From contig NZ_LN811350.1 in assembly GCF_001006805.1 (NCBI RefSeq), positions 713,227-777,226 on the forward strand: 64,000 nucleotides of DNA. The letters run 5' to 3'. This DNA is from Microvirga massiliensis. GTDB lineage: Bacteria > Pseudomonadota > Alphaproteobacteria > Rhizobiales > Beijerinckiaceae. The position numbers and the translations under genes are program-made. The notes below the pieces were generated by a model, which was given only the letters and a program-made list of their open reading frames with translations, searched no databases and was not told where the DNA came from. Below are positions 17,859-27,214 of the stretch, one piece after another; the first letter of the stretch is position 1, and every line of letters begins with the position of its first letter.

Positions 17859-18603
17859 CCTTCTCATCCTCGAGAATATCCGCGCCGGCTACGGGCAAGC
17901 CGTGGTCCTGCCGGATCTCTCGTTGCGTCTCGCACAAGGCCGCTCGCTGGCGGTGCTCGGGCGCAATGGAGTCGGCAAGACGACGCTGATCAACACCATC
18001 GTCGGCGTGACCCGACGCTTCGCCGGCACGATCCGCATCGCTGGTCAGGACGTCTCGCGGGTCCGGCCCGAGCAACGCGCGCAGGCGGGCGTGGGTTGGG
18101 TGCCGCAGGAGCGCAACATCTTCCGTTCGCTCACCGTCGAGGAGAATCTCACGGCTGTCGCGCGAAGCGGCCCGTGGGGCGTGAAGCGCGTGTTCGAGAT
18201 GTTTCCGCGTCTCGCCGAACGGCGCAGCAATCTCGGGGGGCAGCTCTCCGGGGGCGAGCAGCAGATGCTCGCGATCGGACGCGCTCTCGTGCTCAATCCC
18301 AAAATCCTTCTGCTCGATGAGCCAACGGAAGGCCTCGCGCCGATCATCGTGGACGAACTGCTCAAGACCTTCGTGCGTCTTTTCCGCGACGAGGGCATGG
18401 CCGCGATCCTCGTCGAGCAGCATGCTCAGAAGGTCCTCGGCATCACGGACGAGGCACTCATCCTGGATCGCGGCACAATCGTTCATGCCGGAGCGTCCGC
18501 GACCCTGCGTGAAGATTCTGCACTGCTCGAGCGGCACCTTGGCGTCTCGCGAAAGCCGAGTGCGCCGAAACCGAAACCCGGCCGTCCGCAACCGGCTGCC
18601 TGA
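17851..18603 (+). CDS. ABC transporter ATP-binding protein (LivF type), system 1
   Basis: This 250-residue ATPase has Walker A GRNGVGKTT, signature LSGGEQQMLAIGRAL, Walker B ILLLDEPTEGLAP and H-loop EQHAQK. The start is GTG at 17851, inside the end of livG. A proline- and lysine-rich tail (SRKPSAPKPKPGRPQPAA) extends past the usual C-terminus. The stop codon shares a base with an ATG, but the next gene more likely starts at 18624. Confidence 0.94.
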   Translation: MSDLLILENIRAGYGQAVVLPDLSLRLAQGRSLAVLGRNGVGKTTLINTIVGVTRRFAGTIRIAGQDVSRVRPEQRAQAGVGWVPQERNIFRSLTVEENLTAVARSGPWGVKRVFEMFPRLAERRSNLGGQLSGGEQQMLAIGRALVLNPKILLLDEPTEGLAPIIVDELLKTFVRLFRDEGMAAILVEQHAQKVLGITDEALILDRGTIVHAGASATLREDSALLERHLGVSRKPSAPKPKPGRPQPAA

Positions 18604-18623
18604 TGATCACAGAGGAGAAGACG

Positions 18624-19760
18624 ATGCCAGGACAGAAGCCTCCATTCCGCGCCGACATGGTGGGAAGCCTCCTGCGCCCGCAGGCTCTCAAGGAGGCGCG
18701 CGAGAAGCACGAGAAGGGCGAGATCAGCGATGCCGCCCTGAAGGACGTCGAGGATCGCGAGATCCGTTCCGTGATCAAGCGCCAGGAGGAGATCGGCCTG
18801 AAGGGCATCACCGACGGCGAGTTCCGCCGGGCTTTCTGGCACTACGATTTTCTCGAGCACCTCGACGGCGTTCAGGGGATCTGGCTCGACCACGGCGTCC
18901 AGTTCAAGGGCATCGAGCTGAAGCCGAAGGGCCTGCGGGTCGTTGGAAGGATCGGGTTCTCGGGACACCCGATGATCGAGCACTTCCGGTTCGTGAAGGA
19001 GAATGTCAGTCCGGGTCATGTCGCGAAGATGACGATTCCCGGTCCGAGCATGCTGCATTATCGAAGCGGGCGGCAGATGATCAATGCCGGCCTGTATCCG
19101 AACATGGACGAGTATTACGCTGATCTCGGCGCGGCCTACAACAAGGCCGTCCATGCCTTCTACGATGCCGGTTGCCGCTATCTGCAGCTCGACGACATTT
19201 CTTTCGCCTATCTCTGCGACCCGGAGCAGCGCGAGATGCTCAGAAAGCGCGGCGACGATCCGGAAAAGCAGCCGGAGATCTATGCCGGGATGGTGCGCGA
19301 GGCCCTGAAGGATAAGCCCGCCGACCTCACGATCACGATGCATCTGTGCCGCGGCAATTTCCGTTCGACTTTCATCGCCTCCGGAGGCTACGAGCCCGTT
19401 GCCGATATCCTCTTCAACCGGATGCCGGTCGACGGCTACTTCATGGAATGGGACACGGACCGCGCCGGCGGCTTCGAGCCGTTGCGCTTCCTCCCGAAGG
19501 GCAAGTCGGTCGTGCTCGGCCTTGTGACATCGAAGACCGGAGTCCTCGAAAACAAGGACGACATCAAGCGCCGGATCGACGAGGCGACGAAATACGCCTC
19601 TCTCGATCAGCTATGCCTCTCGCCCCAATGCGGCTTCGCCTCGACGGAGGAGGGAAACATCCTCGCGGAAGACGAGCAATGGGCCAAGCTGCGCATGATC
19701 GTCGAGATCGCCCGCGAGGTCTGGGGAGAGGACGGCACGCCGGCGAAGCAGGCGGCTTAA
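18624..19760 (+). CDS. Core MetE-like protein (cobalamin-independent methionine synthase C-terminal family)
   Basis: This 378-residue protein corresponds to the zinc-containing catalytic half of MetE. The zinc ligands expected for the family are present: His240 and Cys242 (MHLCRGN), Glu275 (YFMEWD) and Cys336 (SPQCGF). There is no N-terminal MetE repeat domain. Relatives include core methionine synthases and epoxyalkane:coenzyme M transferases, so methyl or alkyl transfer to a thiol is a fair prediction, but the substrate is open. GAGGAG precedes the ATG at 18624. Its place at the end of a liv operon suggests it acts on the imported compound, possibly a methylated one. Confidence 0.85.
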   Translation: MPGQKPPFRADMVGSLLRPQALKEAREKHEKGEISDAALKDVEDREIRSVIKRQEEIGLKGITDGEFRRAFWHYDFLEHLDGVQGIWLDHGVQFKGIELKPKGLRVVGRIGFSGHPMIEHFRFVKENVSPGHVAKMTIPGPSMLHYRSGRQMINAGLYPNMDEYYADLGAAYNKAVHAFYDAGCRYLQLDDISFAYLCDPEQREMLRKRGDDPEKQPEIYAGMVREALKDKPADLTITMHLCRGNFRSTFIASGGYEPVADILFNRMPVDGYFMEWDTDRAGGFEPLRFLPKGKSVVLGLVTSKTGVLENKDDIKRRIDEATKYASLDQLCLSPQCGFASTEEGNILAEDEQWAKLRMIVEIAREVWGEDGTPAKQAA

Positions 19761-19952
19761 ATTGGGCGTATCGGCGCGGGCGTGCAGCTCGCGCCGTCCG
19801 AGGTTTGGTGATGCCGTTCGGAGTGGGCCTTTACAACCCGCCAGCCTGATGCGTCACCGCTCCGTCCCTGTGCGGCACGTGTATCCAGTCCGACGCGGAT
19901 CCATTTCGTAACCGCGAGCCGCGGGCGTGATGCACTGCCCGTCCCGCCACCT

Positions 19953-20130
19953 CCCCGTCCTTGCGAGCCGGAGGCGAAGCAATCTACCCGTCGACGGACA
20001 CGCTCCTGGATTGCTTCACTTCGTTCGCAATGACGGTCAGAGTATGAGGGAGGGAAGAGCGCTATCGGGAACGGTGTAATGCCGGACCCGCTGCCGTCGT
20101 CGCGAACAAAGTGAAGCGATCCAGGAATTG
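19953..20130. repeat. Copy 2 of the intergenic palindromic repeat, composite form
   Basis: The first part (19953-20036) matches copy 1 closely, including CTACCCGTCGACGGA, GGATTGCTTCACTTCGTTCG and CAATGACGG. The rest (20037-20130), read on the minus strand, has a GGTCCGGCATTACACCGTTCCCG module leading to the same CGTCATTGCGAACG end. The same composite module appears in the copies at 24.6, 31.9 and 63.5 kb. No gene was found in the 417-base gap 19761-20177. Confidence 0.8.
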
Positions 20131-20177
20131 TAGGCGCTAACGTCTGGATCTCTCCTGCCGAACAGCGCCGCGACGTG

Positions 20178-20723
20178 CTATTCCTTGCCGGTCTTGAGCT
20201 GCACGTCCTTGAACTCGACTTCCACCGTATTCGCATAGAGACGGCCGTTGACCTTGTCGTGGCGCATGAAGGTCGGCGGCGCGATGCGGACGCGGATCGT
20301 GTAGCGGCCGTCGCCCGGCAGCTTGATGTTGCGGCCGTAATGATAGAGCCCGGGGTGCCACAGGAATGGAACCGGGAAGGGGCCAATGGTATCGCCGCTC
20401 TCCGGGATCAGAGTCGCCTGGATGTCGAGGGCCGGGATGAAGCGGCGATCGGCAGCGTCGCTCACCGAGATTTCGAGGTGGCAGTTCTCGTCTTGCGGCT
20501 CGACCCATTCGAGCTTGCCTTCTCCCCGAAGCATGTACATGCCCTCGGCGCGCTCCTGTGCGAAGGCGACGATGTAGTCGCCGGCCTGCTGCTGCCCGCC
20601 GGCATCGGCAACATCATTGGCCATGTAGAGCAACGAGCGGTGATAAGCATCGCCTTCCTGGCGGGCCATCTCGAGCTGCTTGGCATCCGCCTCATCACTG
20701 GGCCGTCTCGTTGGAGCGGACAT
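20178..20723 (-). CDS. P19/Tp34-like iron-transport-domain protein without signal peptide
   Basis: This 181-residue protein has a C-terminal half resembling the periplasmic Fe2+/Cu2+-binding P19 (Iron_transport) domain: PFPVPFLWHPGLYHYGRNIKL, PGDGRYTIRVRIAPPTFMRH and ENCHLEISVSDA. The N-terminus is hydrophilic (MSAPTRRPSDEADAKQLEMARQ) with no signal peptide, which is unusual for a periplasmic family. Longer readings upstream run antisense to the thiolase gene and give no leader either. ATG at 20723 has AGGAG upstream. No FTR1-like permease is adjacent. The domain call is from pattern memory only. Confidence 0.7.
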   Translation of the reverse strand: MSAPTRRPSDEADAKQLEMARQEGDAYHRSLLYMANDVADAGGQQQAGDYIVAFAQERAEGMYMLRGEGKLEWVEPQDENCHLEISVSDAADRRFIPALDIQATLIPESGDTIGPFPVPFLWHPGLYHYGRNIKLPGDGRYTIRVRIAPPTFMRHDKVNGRLYANTVEVEFKDVQLKTGKE

Positions 20724-20963
20724 GATCGTCTCCTGTGCCGTTGGCCGTGATTCGACGCCGAGCGCCGCCGGCACGCTTTTCGGCCGGGCTGTGCGTGGGA
20801 GCAGACTTGCGCAATGCAGGCCAACGATGGAGGCGGCGCGAGAGTTCCTCGCCGCTGGCGTCGAGGGTTGTGCCGTCGTCTCTTCGAGGTTGCGCAGGAG
20901 CTCCCGGTTGCGGCGACAGGGAGCGGCTGCTACCCGCTGGCTCCCGGCTTCAGGAGGCGATGA

Positions 20964-22169
20964 ATGACGCGCGAGGCTTTCATCTGCGATTTTGTGCGCA
21001 CGCCGATCGGGCGCTACGGCGGCGCTCTCGCGGGAGTGCGTGCGGACGATCTCGCGGCCCACCCGATCAAGGTCTTGAAAGAGCGGCATGCCTCGCTCGA
21101 CTGGGGCGCCGTCGACGAGGTCATCTATGGCTGCGCCAACCAAGCCGGGGAGGACAACCGCAATGTCGCGCGCATGGCCTCGCTCCTCGCAGGTCTTCCG
21201 GCCGAGGTTCCGGGTTCGACCCTCAACCGCCTGTGCGGCTCGGGGCTGGACGCCGTTGGAGGCGCGGCACGTGCGATCCGGACCGGCGAGGCGGATCTGG
21301 TGATCGCAGGCGGCGTCGAGAGCATGTCGCGAGCTCCCTTCGTGATGGGCAAGGCCACGGAGGCCTTCCAGCGCTCGGCGGAGATCCACGACACCACCAT
21401 CGGGTGGCGCTTCGTGAACCCACTGATGAAAGCGCAATACGGCATCGATTCGATGCCGGAGACGGCCGAGAACGTAGCCGAAGAGTTCCAGGTTTCCCGC
21501 GCCGATCAGGACGCCTTCGCGCTCAGAAGCCAGCAGCGCGCCGCGGCAGCGCAGGAGAGCGGTTTCTTCGCGCGCGAAATCGCACCGGTAATGATCCCGG
21601 GCCGCAAGGGTGACGTTATCGTGGACCGCGACGAGCACCCGAGGGCCGACACGACCGCCGAACAGCTCGCCAAGCTCAAGACGCCGTTCCGCAACCCGGG
21701 GACCGTGACAGCCGGCAATGCCTCGGGGGTGAACGACGGGGCGGCTGCACTCATCCTGGCTTCGGAAGACGCCGCTCGCCGACATGGGCTCACCCCGCGG
21801 GCTCGGGTGGTCGGGATGGCGACGGCTGGGGTCCCGCCGCGCATCATGGGCATCGGCCCCGTCCCGGCGACCCGGAAGCTGCTCGCGCGGTGCGGCTGCC
21901 AGCTGAACGAGATCGACCTCATCGAACTCAACGAGGCCTTTGCCGCGCAGGCGCTCGCCGTCCTGCGCCAGCTCGGGCTGCCGGACGACGGCGTGCATAT
22001 CAACCCGCATGGCGGAGCGATCGCGCTCGGGCATCCCCTCGGGATGTCCGGCGCGCGGCTCGCGATGACCTCGGTCAACGCGCTCGGAGCGCTCGGCCTC
22101 CGGAGGGCGATCGCCACCATGTGCATCGGCGTTGGGCAGGGGATCGCGGTTCTGATCGAGCGGGTCTGA
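20964..22169 (+). CDS. pcaF: Acetyl-CoA C-acyltransferase, probable 3-oxoadipyl-CoA thiolase
   Basis: This is a 401-residue thiolase with nucleophile Cys91 ([12 protein letters not shown]), His357 ([14 protein letters not shown]) and Cys387 (CIGVGQG). The N-terminal [17 protein letters not shown] and the 401-residue length match PcaF/PaaJ-type beta-ketoadipyl-CoA thiolases. These split 3-oxoadipyl-CoA into succinyl-CoA and acetyl-CoA. A pcaD gene at 31013 supports a beta-ketoadipate role, though the two are 9 kb apart and pcaIJ are not in view. A general acetyl-CoA acetyltransferase cannot be excluded. Confidence 0.85.
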   Translation: MTREAFICDFVRTPIGRYGGALAGVRADDLAAHPIKVLKERHASLDWGAVDEVIYGCANQAGEDNRNVARMASLLAGLPAEVPGSTLNRLCGSGLDAVGGAARAIRTGEADLVIAGGVESMSRAPFVMGKATEAFQRSAEIHDTTIGWRFVNPLMKAQYGIDSMPETAENVAEEFQVSRADQDAFALRSQQRAAAAQESGFFAREIAPVMIPGRKGDVIVDRDEHPRADTTAEQLAKLKTPFRNPGTVTAGNASGVNDGAAALILASEDAARRHGLTPRARVVGMATAGVPPRIMGIGPVPATRKLLARCGCQLNEIDLIELNEAFAAQALAVLRQLGLPDDGVHINPHGGAIALGHPLGMSGARLAMTSVNALGALGLRRAIATMCIGVGQGIAVLIERV

Positions 22170-22227
22170 CCAAGAGGGGAGCAGGGGCGGCCTTCCGGCT
22201 CCTGCTGCACGGGCCTGCGCGTGGCAC

Positions 22228-23412
22228 ATGGCGCCTGCGCGCCTTCCGGCTTGCGAAGCCCGCCGGGGTAAGCCACACGAGGCGCATCACCCATCCCGGT
22301 CACGAGCCTTGCTGTCCCCGTTGCGCCCCTGGCGCGCTCTCCTGAACAGATCGATCCCGGCCTCGCGCCGCCGGCGCGTCTGGAGCTTTGCCGAGACGAT
22401 GCTGGTCGCTGCCGTCGGCGGGGCGGCGTTCGAGGCGACCGGGCTGCCCGCCGGCCTTGTCGCCGGGTCGGTCCTCGCGGTCGCGGCCATGGCGGTCCTC
22501 GGTCGCCCCATGATGATGCCAGCGAATTTGACGCGCGCCGTGCTCGTCATCGTCGGGATCGCGCTCGGTTCAGTCATCACGCCCAGCACGATCGCGGGTC
22601 TAGCAGCCTATCCGCAAAGCATCGCGCTGCTTCTGGTCGCCAGCCTCGCGATCATGCTGTGCACCGGGTATTATCTTCGCGCCGTGCATGGCTGGAGCGG
22701 GCTGAGCGCGCTTCTCGGCGCGAGCCCGGGGGCGCTCGCGCAGGCCATCGCGCTGTCGATCGAGAACGACGTCGACATCGTCGGCGTCACGGTCGTGCAG
22801 ACGATGCGGCTGGTCTTTCTGGCCGCCGGCCTGCCGATCGCTTTTGCTCTTTTCGGCATGTCGGCGCCGGTTGTCGCGAGCAGCGCAGCCGTTCACGCGG
22901 GCTCGCTGCTCGACCTTGCATTTCTGTGCAGCCTGTCGACTCTCGCGGCCGTCCTGCTCTACAAGATCGGGTTTCCCGGTGGATGGCTCTTCGGAGCCAT
23001 GATTGCTTCCGCGACGCTGCACGGTTTCGGGCTGACGGAAGCCCAGTTGCCGCGGTGGATTTCCGCTGCGGCGGTCGTGGCGCTCGGAGCCGTCACGGGG
23101 TCACGCCTTGCAGGAACCGCGCCACGCCTTCTGATCCGCTACTTCGCAGCGGGGTGCGGGTCCTTTGCAGTGTCGACGGCGATTGCAGCCGCTTTCGTGC
23201 TCCTTGCCGTCTACACGTTCAGGGTGCCCGTCACCGATACCGCGGTTGCGTTCGCGCCGGGCGCGCAGGAAACCATGATGCTGCTCGCCCTGGCGCTCCG
23301 GCTCGATCCGGTCTTCGTCGGAGCGCACCATATAGCGCGCTACTTTTTCGTATCGGTGATGATCCCGGTCCTCGCGGCAGCCGTTACGCGCCGGGAGCGC
23401 CGCAAGAGCTGA
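22228..23412 (+). CDS. AbrB family membrane protein (duplicated AbrB domain)
   Basis: This is a ~390-residue polytopic protein with about ten hydrophobic segments arranged as two related halves. Each half contains a glycine-rich element: ATGLPAGLVAGSVLAVAAMA in the first and GFPGGWLFGAMIASATLHGFG in the second. PGALAQAIALS and PGAQETMMLLAL are paired substrate-path motifs. The family is often misnamed ammonia monooxygenase; its transport role is not established. The start is uncertain: the ATG at 22228 lacks a good ribosome-binding site and the first ~50 residues are basic and not membrane-like, so translation may start later. Confidence 0.82.
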   Translation: MAPARLPACEARRGKPHEAHHPSRSRALLSPLRPWRALLNRSIPASRRRRVWSFAETMLVAAVGGAAFEATGLPAGLVAGSVLAVAAMAVLGRPMMMPANLTRAVLVIVGIALGSVITPSTIAGLAAYPQSIALLLVASLAIMLCTGYYLRAVHGWSGLSALLGASPGALAQAIALSIENDVDIVGVTVVQTMRLVFLAAGLPIAFALFGMSAPVVASSAAVHAGSLLDLAFLCSLSTLAAVLLYKIGFPGGWLFGAMIASATLHGFGLTEAQLPRWISAAAVVALGAVTGSRLAGTAPRLLIRYFAAGCGSFAVSTAIAAAFVLLAVYTFRVPVTDTAVAFAPGAQETMMLLALALRLDPVFVGAHHIARYFFVSVMIPVLAAAVTRRERRKS

Positions 23413-23460
23413 ACTCGCGAGAGGCGGCCAGGGCTTGCGGAATTTGGCCGGTCGGTCTTG

Positions 23461-23610
23461 CTATCCGATGATGCCGATCACGATGCGGCGCAGTTCCTCT
23501 CGCGTGAGGCCGGATGCCGTCATTTGAACGGGCGTCTGGCGCTCGTTCTTCGGCTCTCGTACTGCCGGGGATTTTTGCTGGATTTTCGGGGGAGTCTGGT
23601 GTGTTTTCAT
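23461..23610 (-). CDS. Small protein, 49 aa
   Basis: This is an ATG-initiated reading of 50 codons, ending in TAG. The N-terminal half is polar (MKTHQTPPKIQQKSP). The C-terminal half, MTASGLTREELRRIVIGIIG, looks like an amphipathic helix of a kind seen in small rhizobial proteins of unknown function. A weak GAGAAA lies before the ATG. It fills an otherwise empty 325-base gap between the AbrB gene and the aldo/keto reductase gene. Function unknown. Confidence 0.5.
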   Translation of the reverse strand: MKTHQTPPKIQQKSPAVREPKNERQTPVQMTASGLTREELRRIVIGIIG

Positions 23611-23737
23611 CGTTTCTCATTTTCGTTGGTGGGCCGCGCCACAAGCTTGGCCCTAACGCAGTAGTCAGCCGATGGTTCCCGAAGTGTTGCGCTATGGTGC
23701 ATGCGGAATAGCTCTCATGCATCCGGAGGACGAATCG

Positions 23738-24571
23738 ATGCGAACGGTGAGATTGCCTTCGGGCGACGAGGTGCCGGCTCTCGGACAGGGAACGTGGTAC
23801 ATGGGTGAGCAGCCGCAGATGCGTGCACAGGAGGTCGCGGCGCTCCGCCAGGGCCTCGATCTCGGCCTGACGCTGATCGACACCGCCGAGATGTACGCCG
23901 AAGGCGGCGCGGAGGAACTGGTCGGCGAGGCGATTCGCGGACGGCGCGACGGCGTTTTTCTCGTCAGCAAGGTCTACCCGCACAACGCCTCGCGCAAGGG
24001 CGTGGCCGAGGCCTGCGAACGGTCCCTGCGCCGGCTCGGCACGGACTACCTCGATCTCTATCTTCTTCACTGGCGCGGATCGATCCCGCTGTCCGCAACG
24101 ATCGAGGGATTCGAGGATCTGAAACGCGTGGGAAAGATCCGGCACTGGGGCGTGAGCAATTTCGACACGGATGACATGGAGGAACTTGCTGCGCTCCATT
24201 CGGGAGGCAACTGTGCAATCAATCAGGTCCTTTACAATGTGCGCCGGCGCGGCCCCGAATTCGACCTGCTGCCCTGGATGAAGACGCAGGGCATCCCGCT
24301 GATGGCCTATAGCCCAATCGAGCAAGGGCGACTGCCGGGGCGCGGCGCGCTCACGGAGATTGCGCGCCGTCACGCAGTCACCCCATTCCAAGTGGCACTC
24401 GCCTTCACGCTGCGACGCCCGGACGTGATCGCGATCCCGAAAGCTTCAGACCTCGCGCATGTGGCCGCGAATCGGCAGGCCCTCGATCTTCAGCTCACAG
24501 ATGAGGATTTGGCATTGATCGACCAGGACTTCCCGCCTCCGCGTCGCAAGGTTCGGCTCGAGATGATTTGA
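23738..24571 (+). CDS. Aldo/keto reductase
   Basis: This 277-residue NADPH-dependent (alpha/beta)8-barrel reductase has the catalytic tetrad in place: Asp48 and Tyr53 ([12 protein letters not shown]), Lys78 (VSKVYP) and His111 (LLHWRG). The nucleotide-binding [13 protein letters not shown] is near the C-terminus. It is closest in look to YeaE/AKR of the small bacterial type. ATG at 23738 follows GGAGGACG; another ATG at 23717 would add seven residues. It is a single gene; the carbonyl substrate is unknown. Confidence 0.93.
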   Translation: MRTVRLPSGDEVPALGQGTWYMGEQPQMRAQEVAALRQGLDLGLTLIDTAEMYAEGGAEELVGEAIRGRRDGVFLVSKVYPHNASRKGVAEACERSLRRLGTDYLDLYLLHWRGSIPLSATIEGFEDLKRVGKIRHWGVSNFDTDDMEELAALHSGGNCAINQVLYNVRRRGPEFDLLPWMKTQGIPLMAYSPIEQGRLPGRGALTEIARRHAVTPFQVALAFTLRRPDVIAIPKASDLAHVAANRQALDLQLTDEDLALIDQDFPPPRRKVRLEMI

Positions 24572-24608
24572 GCGCGGAAGTGCAACGGAGGTTCCCGTGA
24601 TCGTGGGT

Positions 24609-24810
24609 GGAGCGAAGCGTCCAGGAGCGCATCGGGTGACGCGTAGATTGCTTCGCCTTCGGCTCGCAAGGACGAAGTGGGTCCGGCGTCACTCCGTTTC
24701 CGGCAGTGCTCCGCGCGTCCTCACGCCCTCTTCGTCATTGCGAACGAAGTGAAGCAATCCAGACCACCGCATCAGGCTGAAGCACTTCGCCTACGGCTCG
24801 CAAAGACGGA
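24609..24810. repeat. Copy 3 of the intergenic palindromic repeat, composite form
   Basis: Two half-units (24609-24678, GATTGCTTCGCCTTCGGCTC; and 24733-24810, CGTCATTGCGAACGAAGTGA) are joined by the module GTGGGTCCGGCGTCACTCCG with CCTCACGCCCTCTT. They fill the convergent gap between the aldo/keto reductase and the second liv operon. Nothing else is evident there. Confidence 0.82.
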
Positions 24811-24843
24811 GAGTGGCCGGAGATCCGAGGGCTGAGAGCGAGC

Positions 24844-25578
24844 TTACAGTCTCTGTTCAACGTGTGATTGCGCCTGAGCGGAGCGCCCCAGATAAAGTTC
24901 CGCTGCGCGTTCGTCTTCGAGCAGGCTCTCTGCGTCTCCCGAAAGTGCCACACGGCCACCATCGAGAATGCAGCCTCGGTTGGAGATCGCAAGCGATTGG
25001 CGGGCCCGTTGCTCGACGACGAGGACAGAGACGCCGAGCGACGGCAGGCGCGTGATCAACTGGAAGGCTTCCGCGACTTTCGCGGGAGCGAGCGCGGCGG
25101 TCGGCTCGTCCAGGATCATGAGCCTCGGGCGAGTCATCAGAGCGCGTGCGAAAGCAAGCTGCTGGCGCTCGCCGCCGGACAGACTGCCGGCCCGCGCCCG
25201 CTTCCGCTCGCCCAGCAGGGGAAAGGCCTCGAACAGCTCCTTGATCCGCTTGCCCTGATCCCTGACGCCCACGACGACTTGCAGGTTCTCCAGGATGCTC
25301 AGCGATCCGAAAACGTTAGCGACCTGCGGCACGTAGCCGATCCCGCGAGCGACCCGTTCTTCCGTCGGGAGCGGCAACAGGTCCACGCCTTCGAACAGAA
25401 TGCGTCCGGTGACGCGCGGGAGAAGTCCGACGATGGCCTTCGCGAGCGTTGATTTCCCGGCGCCGTTCGTCCCCGCAACGGTCAGGATCTCGTCCTTCTG
25501 CAGCGAGAGCGACACGCCATTGAGGATGTCGACGTCGCCATAGCCGCCACGAACGTCGTCGATCTCGAGCAGCGTCAT
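24844..25578 (-). CDS. ABC transporter ATP-binding protein (LivF type), system 2
   Basis: This 244-residue ATPase has Walker A GTNGAGKST, signature SLSGGERQQLAFARAL, Walker B LMILDEPTAALAP and VLVVEQRARQ. The usual H-loop histidine is replaced: the position after Val-Val-Glu-Gln carries Arg. It overlaps livG of the same system by four bases and is the last gene of the amidohydrolase-livKHMGF operon running from 30660 down to here. Confidence 0.92.
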   Translation of the reverse strand: MTLLEIDDVRGGYGDVDILNGVSLSLQKDEILTVAGTNGAGKSTLAKAIVGLLPRVTGRILFEGVDLLPLPTEERVARGIGYVPQVANVFGSLSILENLQVVVGVRDQGKRIKELFEAFPLLGERKRARAGSLSGGERQQLAFARALMTRPRLMILDEPTAALAPAKVAEAFQLITRLPSLGVSVLVVEQRARQSLAISNRGCILDGGRVALSGDAESLLEDERAAELYLGRSAQAQSHVEQRL

Positions 25579-26333
25579 GACACCCCTCCCAGATAGGCTT
25601 CGCGCACGAGAGGGTTGTCGAGGACGGCATCCGGCGGGCCCTCGGCCAGGACCTTGCCGCGGTCCATCACGGCGAGCCGGGGCACGAGACGGGTGAGCGC
25701 CTCCAGGTCATGCTCGATCACCAAAAATCCGATGCCGCGGGAATTGAGCTCCGCGATCCGGTCCATGATCTCGCCAATGAGAACGGGATTGACCCCCGCG
25801 AAGGGTTCGTCGAGCAGGATGAGGCGCGGCTCGACCATGAGCGCACGGCCGAGTTCGAGCAGCTTCTTCTGCCCGCCCGAGAGCTTGCCGGACGGCTCGT
25901 TCGCGACCGCCGTCAGCTTGAGGAAGCGAATCGTGCCTTCGACGCGCTCCGCGATGGCTGTCTCCTCACGGCGCACCTGACCAGGTCGAAAGAACAGGCC
26001 GATGAGGCTCTCGCCCGTCTGATCCGGTGCGGCTGCCATCAGGTTTTCGCGCACGGTGAGATGGCGGAACTCCCGCGGCACCTGGAAAGTGCGCACCATT
26101 CCCGCCCGTGCCCGTTCGGGCGGAGGCTGGGAATCGATGGGCTGCCCGTCCATCAGGATCTGTCCCGCATCGGCCGGCAGAAAGCCGGAGATCACGGAGA
26201 ACAGAGTCGACTTGCCGGCGCCGTTCGGGCCGATCAGCCCGAACAACGCACCGGTCTCGACCTTCAGACAAACATTGTCGAGGGCGCGGAATCCTCCAAA
26301 GGATTTGGTGACGTCACGAACCTCGAGGCTCAT
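25575..26333 (-). CDS. ABC transporter ATP-binding protein (LivG type), system 2
   Basis: This 252-residue ATPase has Walker A GPNGAGKST, signature KLSGGQKKLLELGRAL, Walker B LILLDEPFAGVNP and H-loop IEHDLEAL. Unlike the LivG of system 1 it has the canonical SGGQ. Four-base ATGA overlaps join it to livM upstream and livF downstream. Confidence 0.93.
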   Translation of the reverse strand: MSLEVRDVTKSFGGFRALDNVCLKVETGALFGLIGPNGAGKSTLFSVISGFLPADAGQILMDGQPIDSQPPPERARAGMVRTFQVPREFRHLTVRENLMAAAPDQTGESLIGLFFRPGQVRREETAIAERVEGTIRFLKLTAVANEPSGKLSGGQKKLLELGRALMVEPRLILLDEPFAGVNPVLIGEIMDRIAELNSRGIGFLVIEHDLEALTRLVPRLAVMDRGKVLAEGPPDAVLDNPLVREAYLGGVS

Positions 26334-27214
26334 CGCTTGGTGTAGTCCCCCATGAGCCCCTGCGGGCGGTAGATGATGAAGAGGATCAGGAGCAGTCCGA
26401 CGACGCCGATCCGCACCGAAGCCATCTCGACTTCGGAAACGCCGGGAATGAGATCACGCAGGAAACGTGATCCTTCGAGGAAGAGCATCAGGATCGCGGA
26501 GCCGACGACCGCGCCCGACACCCGGCCGACGCCTCCCATGATGATCGCCATCCAGACATAGAATGTGACGAGCGGAATAAACTGATCGGGGACGATATAG
26601 GTGATGTAGTGGGCATAGAAGGCGCCGGCGATGCCGGCGAGCGCGGCGCCGACGACGAGAACCTGGATCTTGAAACCGGCCGGGTCCTTGCCGAGTGCCT
26701 GCACGGCCTCCTCGTTGTCGCGAATGGCTTCGATCAGGCGTCCGAACGGAGAGCGTGCGATCCGGCGGATCATCCATGCGCCTATGAGCGTCACCGCAAA
26801 GATCGTGGCGAGCACGGCTGCCTGCGCATTGAAGCCTCCGAGACTCTCGTACAAGCGGGGAATTCCGGGGATTCCCTGGACGCCGTTCGTGAGCCACTGC
26901 TCACTCGTGATGACGATCCGCACGACCTCCGAGAACCCGAGCGTGACGATCGCAAAGTAATCGTCGCGCAGGCGAAGGGAGACGAGCCCGATCGGCCAGG
27001 CCGCGAGCCCCGCCAGCAACGCGGCGGCCGCAAAACTGACCACGAGCGGCACGCCGTTCAGGGCCAGCAGCGCGCTCGTATAGGCGCCGATGGCGAAGAA
27101 GCCCACATGACCAAAATTGATGAGTCCCGTCAGGCCGTATTGGAGCGTGAGCCCGAGTGCCAGCAGGATGTAGATGAGCGCAATGATGGCGATGGCGGCG
27201 AGATAGGCTTCCAT
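26330..27214 (-). CDS. ABC transporter permease (LivM type), system 2
   Basis: This 294-residue permease begins MEAYLAAIAIIALIYILLAL, with LTGLINFGHVGFFAIGAYTS and coupling helix SPFGRLIEAIRDNEEAVQALG. The ATG at 27214 overlaps the livH stop by one base (TGATG). A longer upstream reading lies antisense-like within livH and is not real. It forms the channel with LivH at 27214-28077. Confidence 0.92.
   Translation of the reverse strand: MEAYLAAIAIIALIYILLALGLTLQYGLTGLINFGHVGFFAIGAYTSALLALNGVPLVVSFAAAALLAGLAAWPIGLVSLRLRDDYFAIVTLGFSEVVRIVITSEQWLTNGVQGIPGIPRLYESLGGFNAQAAVLATIFAVTLIGAWMIRRIARSPFGRLIEAIRDNEEAVQALGKDPAGFKIQVLVVGAALAGIAGAFYAHYITYIVPDQFIPLVTFYVWMAIIMGGVGRVSGAVVGSAILMLFLEGSRFLRDLIPGVSEVEMASVRIGVVGLLLILFIIYRPQGLMGDYTKR

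Noticed and set aside
20724..22229. Upstream 500 codons of a 683-codon minus-strand frame ending in the P19-like gene
   Set aside because: This part is antisense to the thiolase, contains no domain, and a good ribosome-binding site supports a start at 20723.
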